NCBI RefSeq assembly: GCF_000005505.3
Contig: NC_016135.3
Span: 24,646,613 to 24,710,612 of the forward strand
Source: Brachypodium distachyon
Taxonomy: Eukaryota; Streptophyta; Magnoliopsida; Poales; Poaceae
DNA: 64,000 nt
Direction of reading: 5' to 3'
Part shown: piece by piece, positions 13,301-24,670 of the stretch
How the letters are laid out: every line of letters begins with the position of its first letter
How positions within the stretch are numbered: the stretch's first letter is position 1
The notes under the pieces: generated by a model
What the model saw: the letters and a program-made list of their open reading frames with translations, nothing else
Database searches by the model: none
What the model was told of the DNA's origin: nothing
Made by a program: the position numbers and the translations under genes

Positions 13301-16300
13301 ATCCTTTTGTTTGCACATCGGCACATGGTAGATCCTTGCGTTGTGCTCTAATTTTCATATCCCTTTTATTGCTTATGCATACTGTCACTTGCATGATTTT
13401 TTTGTTTGTTTTTATGTTCTTGGGATAAAACGTCACCATTGGTTTGCTGTATCTAATTTTACATTTTTTATAGAATATTTTGTGTCTTGTATTTTACATG
13501 CTCTCTAACTTGCCACATAATATTGAGGACAGATCATCGGATGATGGGACATGCAGGATTTGGGACGCTAGGCATTCTCAACAATCTCCACGAATATATA
13601 CACCAAAACCTCCAGATGTCACCCCTGGTTAGTTCAATGAGGCATATTTGTTGAGTTTGCATGAGTAAAATGCCTACATTTGTTCATTCCAACCACATGG
13701 TGTTAATGTCAGGGAAGAGTGGTGATGCAACTTCCAGTGCTGTTCAAGTTCAACCAACAAACCACCAAATCTTATGTTGTGCATTCAATGCTAATGGAAC
13801 TGTTTTTGTTACCGGCAGCTCAGACACTTTTGCGAGGGTATGTTTTCTTGTTATCTACTGCATGTGAACTTCGGATTTTACTACCAAAGATGAATTTCCT
13901 TTTTTTCATCACGAGTGTTGGTTTCAGGTGTGGAATGCTTGCAAGAGTTGTTCTGAGGATCATGACCAACCGAATCATGAGATGGATGTATTATCGGGTC
14001 ATGAAAACGATGTAAACTATGTGCAGTTTAGTGGATGTGTTGTATCCAGATCCTTCTCGTCCGAAAGCAGTCACAGCACTAAGGAAGAAAATAATCTCAA
14101 GCTAAGAAATTCATGGTCAGTATTTTGTAGTTGTGGAATGGTTATTCACATGGTCTTATGTAATCGTTCAGTTTATTAACCTCATGTATTACATGTCCTT
14201 AGTAGTTTTTGTAGTTCATTCAGTTTATTTATTTTCATGTCCAACCGGTGGATATTGTTGCCTTCAGCAGTTCTATACCAGCTGTGTTTGTCTCCTTTTG
14301 CCAGGTTCACGCATAATATTGTTACCTGCTCACGTGATGGCAGCGCAATTATATGGGTACCACGATCTCGGAGATCACATGTAAGCTAATGGGACTTAAA
14401 AAGTTTTAGGTCCTGACAAACATTGATTTAATTACTCCCTCCGATCCATAATAAGTGTCTCAGATTTTGTACTAACTTAGTATAAACTTGTACTAAATTT
14501 GGGACACTTATTATGGATTGGAGGGAGTACTTATGTATATGGCGAATTGCATAACTGCCCATTCTGGCTGTTACTACAGCAGTATTGCCTCATGAATAGT
14601 GCCCCGTTTTTTTTCTGATAGAGATTGTATATTTTCCCATTGTGTCACATGTTGATTCAGTAGTGGGTAGAAGGCTGTATTATAAGAGCTGGTATAAAGG
14701 CAACTTGCGGCAGCAGCCAGCTTAATCATGTGCCCTGTATAATGGGTGATGCAGGCTTTCTGTCTGGTCAGTCATAATATTAGTGCTAGATATGTAGCAT
14801 AACTTAATTATGTGCTCTGGTATTAGTGTTACAGTTTTATCTTGAAGTTACATTCAATGCAGTTTTTTTTTGCATTACTAGCTAAATGCACGTGCATTGC
14901 TACGGAATGTTACTTTTTTTTTTACTTCGCATAAGTTGTCTAAATGTGCCTTTTTCCTTATGTTCCCAAATTTGATGCTGAATTGCAATTGTCTCAAAAT
15001 ATACATCAGTCCAGTAAATTATATTTAAAGATCATGATACACATAACTGTTGTGTTGAATAGGTGCAATTACATTCATTTCTTAGCAATATAGGGAATTG
15101 TCTCAATAGAGTGAACGGATGGCCACCAACTCAAATCTTTATAAGTATAAAGCCTTGTTCCCTGCAATAATCCAGGGAAAGATTGGACGCTGGACACGTG
15201 CCTACCATCTTAAGGTTCCTCCACCTCCAATGGCTCCTCAACCACTTCGCGGTGGTCCACGTCAAAGATACCAGCCAACTCCTCGCGGTGTCAATATGAT
15301 TGTTTGGAGTTTGGACAACCGTTTTGTGCTTGCTGCTATCATGGGTATTGTACTCTACTTATTATCTTTTCATCGCGATCATACTGATATGACCCTTCAT
15401 TCCGATGTTTGCATGTATTGCCATTTGAGTCTCCCAGCACTCCTAGCGTGCAGAAAGTGCATCTTGTCATTGCATTAGTAATTTATATTTCATCCTTCTC
15501 ATTTGTATTGATCTCTTTAAATGTCTTATGTTCTGCAGATTGCAGAATTTGTGTCTGGAATGCTTCTGATGGGAGCTTGGTACATTCACTGATTGGCCAT
15601 AAGGAATCAGTAAGCATGCGCCATTCAGCCAATGCATAAAGTTTTGGTTAATGACTTGCTGTTGCATACACAGTACACTTTCTGTGCATTGCATTTTTGT
15701 ATCAGTTAGGTTCATATGTGCAAAAACTGTTGCTGGCAGCTCATTACTGGCATGCTATTCATCATATCACCAATGAAAACACAGTGAAGTAACTCCTCAT
15801 GTTTTCTTCGTAAGTATGCTGACAGAGAGCAATAGAGCATGATTAAAGATGACAAAACATAAATGGAACAGAAAACGTAGGAAATGATAGTTTTGGAGGT
15901 GTTAAACTTAATAGTTTACAAGAACTAGCTAAATGCACCTGCGTTGCTATGAAATTAAAAGCATGTATTGTATGAGTTGTTTAACGTGTGTGCCCTCACA
16001 TTCCCTAATTTTGTACTAATTAGTTATATGTACCACATGTGTCCGTTGTGAACTTCGGTGTTCCGTTATCTCTCTGAAAGTGGAAGCTGGCCGTCAGGTC
16101 GTATGGAAAAAAAATTATAGCTGCCACATAGAATGTGAGGCAATTACTGTGATTTGATAGCAGTGTAGGGTGTATCCTCGGTGCAGTGAACGGATGACCA
16201 CCAACTCAGATCTTTGTAAGAGTATAAGATAATGATATGAACTAGGAGTTGCATTGTAAATTCTTGCCTTTTGCAATCGAAGAGTTTCTTCTTTTTTCTC

Positions 16301-19300
16301 TTAGTTCTGTTTTTTATTTTATGTGCAAGGGTTTCCATCGAGTAGTAGTAACAGTATTGTGCTGACCTAAATGGTGTTTTGATTGTAACTGATCAGTGCA
16401 CTTCGCATTCATTTCATTGTCCAATGGCACTGACTTGTGCCTTTTTTTGCTTTGGTGCTTTGGCATCCAAGTATGTTCCTGCAGGTTGATATCTCTACTT
16501 ACCTGTAATCATTTCACACTAATAACCTATTTTTCTTCTGACGGTGTAATAATTCTTTGTCCTAATCATTGTCGATCGTTGTTTTTAAATGAGCATTTAG
16601 GTATATTTATAAATTTTGAATGTATTAGTTGCAATATTGTGATTTCTATTCTTTTCGTAATTCATCTGTACTTTATTATTTGCCTTCATTTTTCTGAAAG
16701 TTTGACCCTTCCATAAGAAACATTCTCATGAGATTCATTATCAACAGACATTTGTTCTTGATGTGCACCCATTTAACCCCCGTATAGCAATGAGTGCTGG
16801 TTATGACGGAAAGACAATCATCTGGGATGTAAGTTCTTAATTAGATCTCTGTAATCGTAATCACTATTTTCCATCCTGAAAATTTGTTATATCTGTATCC
16901 AGATATGGGAGGGAAAACCTGTACAGATCTATGAAACTGGCCAGTTTAAGCTAGTTGATGGCAAGTTCTCTCCGTAAGTGTCACTGTAGAATTTCTTTGC
17001 ATTCTTGGTACTTTTTGGTTTGGCCTTTAAGAAAATCTGCATTCTTTACAATGCCATATGATTGATGCTTAGAAATTCTGGTTCCTCATCTAATTCGCGA
17101 AGGTGAGGTGAGTACTTCACAGTCTAGGCTACAGCATGAAGACCACTTCTTTTTTTTGCGAGTGAAATGTAGCTGATTCTTGTTTAGTCCGTGCAAAATA
17201 ATACAACTTGAGCAGACGACTTGAGTTAATTGTGTGTAATGTTGGGATTGTAACATAGAAACATCAATACCATGGAAAACTGAAATTTGCACGATGCATC
17301 ACTTGTCACAGATCACTGATGACTCTGAATTTTATTTACCTGACGTGTTGTCTTGATGTATTGCTGGACTGACATTAGGGATGGAACGTCACTTATCCTC
17401 ACCGATGAAATTGGACAAATATTCATTATTGGTACAGGGCAGGGTGAGTCCCAGAAGGACGCGAAATATGATCAGGTACACAAAGTTTTACTGAACTATC
17501 AAGTTATTGGGAAGAATGCCTTAGTGCAGACAATGTCGGTTGCATTCATGTAAACTGTCACACTTATAGTTGGATGACAGGATGAGGCATGGATAGATTT
17601 GATGTTTAATTCAGTTCGATTATGTAAGACTTGCAGACCTGTTAGGGCCTTAGGTGTTATTCACAGGATTTTGCATGACTGTACACTTTTATGTTTGATC
17701 TCTATACCCCCCCTGTCTGGGGAAATATCACACCTTTTATTTAATCATTGACACAGCTATTCATGTTTTTCCACTAGTTCTTTCTTGGAGACTATCGACC
17801 CCTTATTCAAGATACAAATGGAAATGTTATTGATCAGGTTTGTCCCAAGATATGAATCATCTGTTCTTTGCATTTGTATTAGCTGATTGACTCTTTTTTT
17901 CTTTGAAACGTATAATATTTTGTGCACTTTGTGAAACTAACTCTAGCGTCAAAGTTATCTATCGTGTAAACTGTTTTGAAGATCCGTTGATTGTTTATTT
18001 TAATGTTCTGAAGATCTGGTAGACGAATGGGGCTGTCTTTGTTCCCTTGAAGAAAAATCCTAGTCTTGTGCTTTCATGATAGTCTATGTGTTTACTGGTT
18101 CGGGAAGTAATATTATGTCAGAGGATTTTGACTCCTTGACATTTGTAAGTCTGTCTGTGACTGCCAACTATATTAGAATATTAAATATTAAATAACACCA
18201 CGTCCTACCACCATTGCAATCTTCTTCTGAAGTGTTGCTATCTCAGCGGCTAAGCAAGGTGGATTATAAGCTGCCAAATCTTGTTTCTAGAGTGTAGACC
18301 GCCCTGCTGATTGGCAGAATGTTTAACTCTGATGGCAATCTTGAAAGCACACAACGTTGAAGTTATGTTATTGCCTACTACTCCCTCTGTCCGGTATTAA
18401 GTGTTGCAACTTAATCTAGATACACATGTATCTAGACGCGTTTTAGTATGTAGATACATGCGTATTTAGACAAAGTTGCGACACTTAATACCGAACGGAG
18501 GGAGTACAATATGTTTATATAAGTTAAAAGGATCCCATGCCACAATCATTTGATCACCTCACTTAATATGTTTTTTGAGTAGCTGTAATGTATCCTGAAT
18601 CCTCAGATGAGTCAATTGGTGGCGGTGGTCCGTCACGTCTAAGCTCCTTCTGTTGCAAAAAGAGCTCCTTCCCTCATGCAATGGTGGTGTTTGTTTGCCA
18701 TCAAAGTTGGGATAAAATTATTAGCAAATGCCACTAATATGCAATACTGGTTTTGGATAGTCTAATTTATACATAGCAAGTAGTCTAATTTGTTTTATCT
18801 GTAGCAACACATGGGTATTTACTATTTAGCTAGTATGTCTCATATATCAAATGTTTGTGTGGGGCTACTTCTACCATGTCATATTGTCATCAGACGTGAC
18901 CCAAAGGGTTCGATAACTGTTTGTAACAGGGTTCAATTTACTGTTTCTAACTTGTCGTTTGTTAGGAGTTCTGGTGCTTATTCGAAACAACAAACAAGTA
19001 AGCATTGCATGATTAAGGAATGTTAACACATGATTAAAACACACAATTCCAGATTCCAGAAGCTATAGGACAACCGTTTGAGCTAGTATTCCCCCAAAAA
19101 AGGATATTTAGCCCTGACCATACGTGCCCGTGCGAAACTGTTTCTTCTCTGCTCACAAACTGCATCATGAGATTGCCAGGACCCTTTTCTTTATGCTGAT
19201 TTGCCTAATGTATCCAGGAAACGCAGCTCATACCTTATAGGAGAAATATTCAAGACCTTTTGTGTGACTCGGGTATTAACCTATCTTTCTGTTCTCCATA

Positions 19301-22300
19301 TAGTGTAGTTACTTTACTGGTACATGCTGAAAATTGTTGTTTGCTAATTGCAGGTATGATTCCATACCCAGAGCCTTTTCAGAGCATGTACCAGAAGCGC
19401 CGGTTAGGTACCCTGGGTATTGAGTGGCGACCTCCCTCTGTAAATTTTGCTATTGGCCCCACTTACAATGCAACCACTGGTGAATACCAAATCATCCCAA
19501 TTATTGATCCAGATAGGTGGGAACCACTTCCAGAGATAACGGACTTCATTGAGCTTGAACCAGAAAATGAAGTTATCTCTGATGATACTGATTCTGAGTA
19601 TAACGGCATGGATGACAATTCTAGTGAAGGAGAACAGGAGGTTCTGAGTGGTGATTCCTCTGGTGCTTCATACTCAAGTGCAGAGATTGATGGGGATAAC
19701 CTTAGCAATACTGCTAATCTCCGCAGATCTAGAAGAAAGAAGAAAAAATCTGATGTAAGAAGCAACAGTTGAGATCGTTTCGTCTTCTTTATTTTTTGTT
19801 GCTTTCTGACCTTTCAATTTGTTTCCCTTTTATTATATCTTCTACAGGTTGATCTTGTTACTGCATCTGGTCGGCGAGTTAAGAAAAGAAACTTGGATGA
19901 GCATGATGTGGCTACTGTGTCAAGGTCACATAGAGTTAGGAAGTCTAAGACTGGTCGCTCTAGCAAAAGGAAAAGGTCGCCTAAATCTAGGGGATTGCGA
20001 CCTCAAAGACGTGCTGCTAAGAATGCACTCACTTTTTTGTCCAAGATAGGTGCTTCAACAGACGATGATGAAGATGGCTCGGAGAGCAGTCTCTCAGACA
20101 GTGAATTGAACACAGAAAGTACTGAAGCTGAGCAGTCTGCACGATATGACCAGCTAAGAATTGGTAGAGAGAGTAACCAATATGATTCAGAAGATGTTAC
20201 ACAACCTTCCCATTTCAGTGAAACTCGGGGGAATTCTGGCAATGGTGGAAAACTGGTCCTGAGGATACCACGCCGTGATTTAAAAATCCAATTTCCTTCA
20301 GATAGCGGACAAGCAGAACCCTCCAATCGTGACAACTCAGTGGTGTCAGTTGCGGCTCCCAAACACAGAGCGGCTGAGTTGGAACTAGCTTTTGAGCCTG
20401 AAAGTTCCTCTGCTTGCAAGACTGCACCACCAACGTATGGAGGTCAAACTGTGACTTCTGGTCCACATGATGTTTCTTTTGTTCATAGTAACAACACAAT
20501 CAAGTGGGGTGAGGTTAAGGTGCGATCTTCAAAGCGTTGCAAGTTTGGTGGCTCTTCTGCTGGAGACATGTGGCCCTCTTCAAATAATGCAGTTTCACAA
20601 GATGTTTATGAGTCTGGTTGTCAAAAGACACCTGATGAATATGGTAAGGACGTCCAACAAATGATTGGGCAGAATGTACAAAAGAGTCAACATGCAGTTT
20701 ATCTGGATAGCATCCATGAAAACAATAATACTGATGTTTATAGCGAAGGTAATTTACCTGTGGAACAAAGGATGACTAACATCAATAACAATAATTTAGA
20801 GGAAGTTAATAACAATGAATCCAACCAACAGTTCCACAGTTCTTCTCAGTCCACCTTTAAACTGAAGTTCAGGTCAAGAGGCTTTCCAGACGGAACAAGT
20901 TCATCAGACAAACCAAAGACTACTGCAGTAGGGAGTGACATGAACTCTGAGCATGATAAAGTCTCCATCCAGCAAGATGATGATTCTCCCACCAATCAAC
21001 ATAGAAGCAGTGGCTTCCCTATTGTGCCTAGAAGTTTCCAGGAATGCACAGATAAAAGCACTGGTTTCCATGACTCAAAAAAGTTGCACTTTGAGTCTGC
21101 AAAAACGTTTGGTGCTGTATACAAAAGATCAAAGCACAAGAAAAAAATGGATTCAGATTCCTATGGAAATGGAGACAGTACTTCCGTTTCCAATGATGAT
21201 GGTGGGTATCAACCTCCAGACTACAGTCCAGTTACACCTGGTACTAGTAGTCTGAGAAGAAGCGCAAGGAGGTCATGTGCATACACCGACGATAGTAGAG
21301 CAAGGGATGCTATCTCTCATGTGAAAAATTCTTCCCATGAAGCATCAACTAGTGGGAGACGCATTGTTACAGATGTAGGTGATGTAATCCGGGGATCAAC
21401 ACCAAAGACTGCTGGTTTAAGGTCTTCTAGGAACAAAAGAGAGAGTTGCAAGTTTCCTGATACGCATTTATTGGAGAAAAAGAACCATGTATCCTTGAAT
21501 TGTTGGTTGATGTTGCTAGAGCATGAAGATATTTACCGTTATATTCCTCAACTTGGCGATGAGGTTATGTACTTGCGCCAGGTAATGTTATTTTCTGTTG
21601 TATTTTATGGCAGGGCTGAATTTGGTGCAAACAACTTTAGCTGCAAAAAGGAAAAAAAAATCATCTTTTCCCACATGTTCCTATCCCTAGCTATCCCCAA
21701 GCAAAGCTAGTTGATAGTCGGAAAAGTGTGTATTGTAAATTAAAAGCAAATGACCTTTGTCCTAAATAGTATATCTGTTAAGTATTGTATTTCTTATTGC
21801 ACTTTCTGTGTGATCTTTTGTAGGGCCATGAAGAATATCTTAATTCAATGCGACTATCGGAGAGTGGGCCTTGGAATAGGATCACAGGCCTTAAAGCTGT
21901 AGAGTTTTGCAAAGTTCAGGAACTTCGTTACACAACTTATAGAGGCTCCGGTGAAAGCTGCTGTAAATTAACACTTGAATTCATTGATGACACTTCAAGC
22001 GGATTTGGCAAAGAGTTTATAATCACATTGCAAGAGCCGATTAACTACCCTGATTTTCTTGTGGAAAGAACACGGTTCGAAGCTGCTATTGCCAGGAAGT
22101 GGGCTGTGAGAGATAAGTGCAAAGTATGGTGGGGGGATGGAGTGGAAGGAGGAAGTTGGTGGGAGGGACGGGTATATCTAACAAGACCTAAGTCGTCTGA
22201 TTTTCCTGAGAGTCCATGGGAGAAATATGTCATACAATACAAGAATGATGGTTCTGATCATCCTCATAGCCCCTGGGAGCTCCATGACTCTAATGACACA

Positions 22301-23535
22301 TTAGTTCCATGGAAACATCCACATATTGATTACAGTATCAGGAATAAATTGTTATCAAGAGTGACCGAATTACAGAAAACCTCTCAGAGAAATCAGGTTG
22401 TTAATTTATTTCAATTATTACACTCTTTGGCTACTCTTTTGTTATTGTTTTGACTTCCTACGGTATTTGTGTATGGATCTTCAGGATCGCTATGGTGTTC
22501 TGAAGTTGGATACTGTTGCAGGAAAGTCAGATTTCATAAACAGGTAATTCTTGTACAAGTGCATTCAGTGCTCATATATTTGAATGTGTTTCTTTTGCTT
22601 AGCAGCAAGACTGAGATTAATGCTTACTGTTAAATAATTTTCGTAAGGTATAGAATCTATAGATAATACATTGCAACATTTACGGACCTTCACACCTACC
22701 ATTTTTGTAAGGTTTAACGTACTGAATTTTGTGGAACAGGAACTGTAGTAATTTATTTTAATGATTTTTGGGTGTTGCGTATGTTTTAGAAAATGCGAAC
22801 AAACATTTTTACAACACTACCTTTTCTGGTTGACTAATCCCGCAGCAAGCATCAAATAGAGATTTTGCTAATACATTGTGTCATCAAAGTCCAATAAAAT
22901 GCTGGTTTGGTTTGACATAAAAAGGTGCTGGCTGTACCTCACAGCGCCTGCTTTCTGTTTCAGTTACGAGGCATAGTTGTATGATTGTTTGAATACATAC
23001 TTGATGTGTGTTTTCATTCAATGTTTTGTTATTTACTCAGTTTTTACTCTTTCATCCATATATGCTCCGTGGTGCAAGTATCTAGAATATCAGGAGGCCC
23101 TGTATAGTTGTATACAAGTTTATTTTATACCTAACCTTCATACCTTTCCTGGAAGCTTATGCTGCATTGCACATACTCATTTTAAATATTAGAATACCTT
23201 TCTTTGGATTTGGTGCCTCCTTGCGTGAGCATTGTTGGTTAGGAGAACTATCTCGTATGGAGTATATTGGGTGCTTTTATATTTGTGAAGTGTTTTCACC
23301 CATCCTGAAAGATTTTTCTCTGCTCAACTTCTGCTTTAGGTTTCCCGTCCAATTTTCCATTGAGGTGATCAGGGCAAGACTGTTTAATGATTACTACAGA
23401 ACTCTTGAAGCTGTCAAACATGATGCTACTGTGATGCTTGCCAATGCGGAGTCTTATTTTTCAAAGAGCGCCGAAATGACCAAAAAGATACGCAAGCTAT
23501 CTGAGTGGATCGAAGATAACATTCTATCACTGTAG
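10385..23535 (+). CDS. BRWD/PHIP-like protein: WD40 repeats, Tudor-like region, C-terminal bromodomain
   Basis: Predicted nuclear chromatin-reader protein, 1696 aa. Exons: 10385-10740, 11237-11388, 11557-11793, 12651-12760, 12839-12916, 13003-13109, 13533-13627, 13713-13837, 13928-14115, 14305-14380, 15176-15344, 15539-15609, 16748-16828, 16903-16973, 17379-17475, 17778-17837, 19218-19272, 19354-19754, 19848-21581, 21824-22396, 22485-22543, 23340-23535. All junctions keep frame. An N-terminal helical region (to about 235) precedes WD40 repeats (about 240-690; GSDDRLVKIW, SSDDGTCRIWD, AGYDGKTIIWD). A long Ser- and charge-rich disordered stretch with basic clusters (RRSRRKKKKS) spans about 760-1400. 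Exon 20 carries the aromatic WWGDGVEGGSWWEGRV segment, matching the BRWD/PHIP cryptic Tudor that reads histone H3K4 methylation in animals (family knowledge). The C-terminus (about 1613-1696) is one bromodomain; animal members have two. Its usual YN appears as YF. Confidence 0.94.
11794..12650 (+). other. BRWD intron 3, open in the frame of exon 4
   Basis: The intron has a clear GTCAGT donor and TTTCTGCAG acceptor, yet a frame beginning at 11789 runs stop-free through it and continues in phase into exon 4. It carries the 69-bp duplication described separately. The translation has no recognisable domain. Confidence 0.6.
12084..12221 (+). repeat. 69-bp tandem duplication inside BRWD intron 3
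   Basis: Two copies starting TGTGTCTGGTAGAGGG lie at 12084 and 12153, about 85-90% alike. The 69-bp period is a multiple of three, so the open frame of the intron is preserved (LCLVEGTHR occurs twice). Confidence 0.85.
14435..14527. mobile_element. Stowaway MITE in BRWD intron 10
   Basis: A 93-bp near-perfect hairpin with ends CTCCCTCCGATCC and GGATTGGAGGGAG, flanked by TA at 14433 and 14528. The arms pair over most of their length, typical of Triticeae Stowaway elements. Confidence 0.92.
14877..15152 (+). repeat. Interspersed repeat, copy 1, BRWD intron 10
   Basis: Begins ACTAGCTAAATGCACGTGCA and ends with ACCAACTCAAATCTTTATAA followed by GTATAAAG. Both ends recur in the copy at 15924, and weaker versions in the one at 57153. 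Its right end is only 23 bp from the exon 11 acceptor. The element class is not certain; the ACTAGCTAA-TGCCCG type of end is common in grass repeats. Confidence 0.7.
15924..16230 (+). repeat. Interspersed repeat, copy 2, BRWD intron 12
   Basis: Same end structure as copy 1: it begins ACTAGCTAAATGCACCTGCG and ends with GTGAACGGATGACCACCAAC, then TCAGATCTTTG. The interior has diverged strongly in sequence and length. Confidence 0.7.
18381..18504. mobile_element. Stowaway MITE in BRWD intron 16
   Basis: A 124-bp element with ends CTCCCTCTGTCCGGTATTAA and the inverted TTAATACCGAACGGAGGGAG, flanked by TA on both sides. It lies in the long intron 17838-19217, which otherwise holds no recognisable feature. 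Confidence 0.9.
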
Positions 23536-23853
23536 GAGCAGAATTTGCCTCAGGCAGTGGATTTGCCATCTTGGTGTTACCGAGGCATAGTTTTGTTAGA
23601 GCAATGAGCAAAAGTGCTTATCTTTCTGGTGTAGTAACATTTTAAAACTATTTGATCCCTTGTTTGCCGATACAGATTGATCTCAACTAACACCTCTGGA
23701 CATTTGACCCCCATCTTGCCCGTGAAGACAGATGGATTCCTATCGGACCAAGAAAAGAAATCGACAGCCTTAGAGAATATTCTAGTTTGTAAAATCTGGT
23801 AGAGATCATGTTCTACTGGATTATTGGATTTGTATAAACCACTGTACATCGTC

Positions 23854-23859
23854 AATAAA
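23854..23859 (+). terminator. Candidate poly(A) signal, BRWD-like gene
   Basis: AATAAA about 320 nt after the stop codon at 23535. It is a plausible near-upstream element, but plant signals are degenerate and the cleavage site is not visible. Confidence 0.4.
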
Positions 23860-23912
23860 TAGAAGGCAAAGAAAGGTTCATCACCATCGGTGTTACTGAT
23901 ATAACACATTGA

Positions 23913-23959
23913 ATAGAGATCCTTCCATCTTCCAAAAAACAAAAAAATAGAGATCCTTC
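23913..23959 (+). repeat. Poly-A micro-insertion with 13-bp direct repeats
   Basis: ATAGAGATCCTTC occurs at 23913-23925 and 23947-23959 around a 21-bp insert, CATCTTCC followed by an A-rich tail. Read as a tail-only retroposition in plus orientation. Confidence 0.7.
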
Positions 23960-24093
23960 TCAAAGTTGGCTGGGCCTTGCCCTTGTGTGTTTTGAGGCGC
24001 CTCGTGTAGTGTAATGTAATTTATAATCCTCCGTAGCACTGAGTGCGAACCACTGTTCCAGAAATACACGAGGGGAAGTTCCCCTCATGTATC

Positions 24094-24179
24094 AACTCCC
24101 GTTCGTGCATATTTCTCTCCTTTCAATTCTTGAATAAAGAGGAACTTTTGCAGTAAAAAAAAACTCCCGTTCGTGCATA
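24094..24179 (+). mobile_element. Truncated retroposed 3' end with 18-bp target duplication
   Basis: AACTCCCGTTCGTGCATA occurs exactly at 24094-24111 and 24162-24179. The 50 bp between contains AATAAA about 20 nt before a terminal A run, like a transcript 3' end or the tail of a LINE. Exact flanking repeats plus poly(A) indicate target-primed reverse transcription. Confidence 0.85.
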
Positions 24180-24670
24180 CCGAATCGCTCACGTTGTGAC
24201 GAAGCACCGAGCGAGTCCCTCATGCTGCGATGATGCGATCATGGGAAAGATCCATTGCTCGGTCAGAACTCAGAGAGCTGGGTGCAAGGGCCCGGACACA
24301 TCTTACCATACTAGTTGTAGGAATGCTGCCACGAGTTTCTCCACACTTCCACAGATGGCGCACGGGCCGTTTTTTTTTAAGGCAATGTCGCGCCTCTGTA
24401 TCGCACATCGCCAGTAGGGCTGATATTACGTTCAGTTCTGAACTGGACTGCGACTGGGCCTCCAGTTCTAAACTGCCACTGGGCCATAGGCCCACCACGA
24501 AAACAGATCTCTCTCCGCCACATTGTGGGCTGCATCCCCTCTTCTCCCGCTGGTCGTCTTCCGCGCTCGCAGACACACTCCGCGCCGGCGTCGCCTCAAC
24601 AGCTCCCGCGACCTGCGCTGCTCCCACCCAGCCGGCGGCGTACGGACCTCTCGCTCCCCTGCGTGCGGCC

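Larger units (their letters stand above)
23536..24670. other. BRWD 3' UTR and PCC1 upstream region
   Basis: An AATAAA hexamer at 23854 is a plausible BRWD poly(A) signal. Two poly-A micro-insertions with exact flanking repeats follow at 23913 and 24094. From about 24420 the sequence becomes GC-rich toward the PCC1 start. Long open frames on both strands at 24220-24739 reflect that composition and are not separate genes. Confidence 0.55.
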
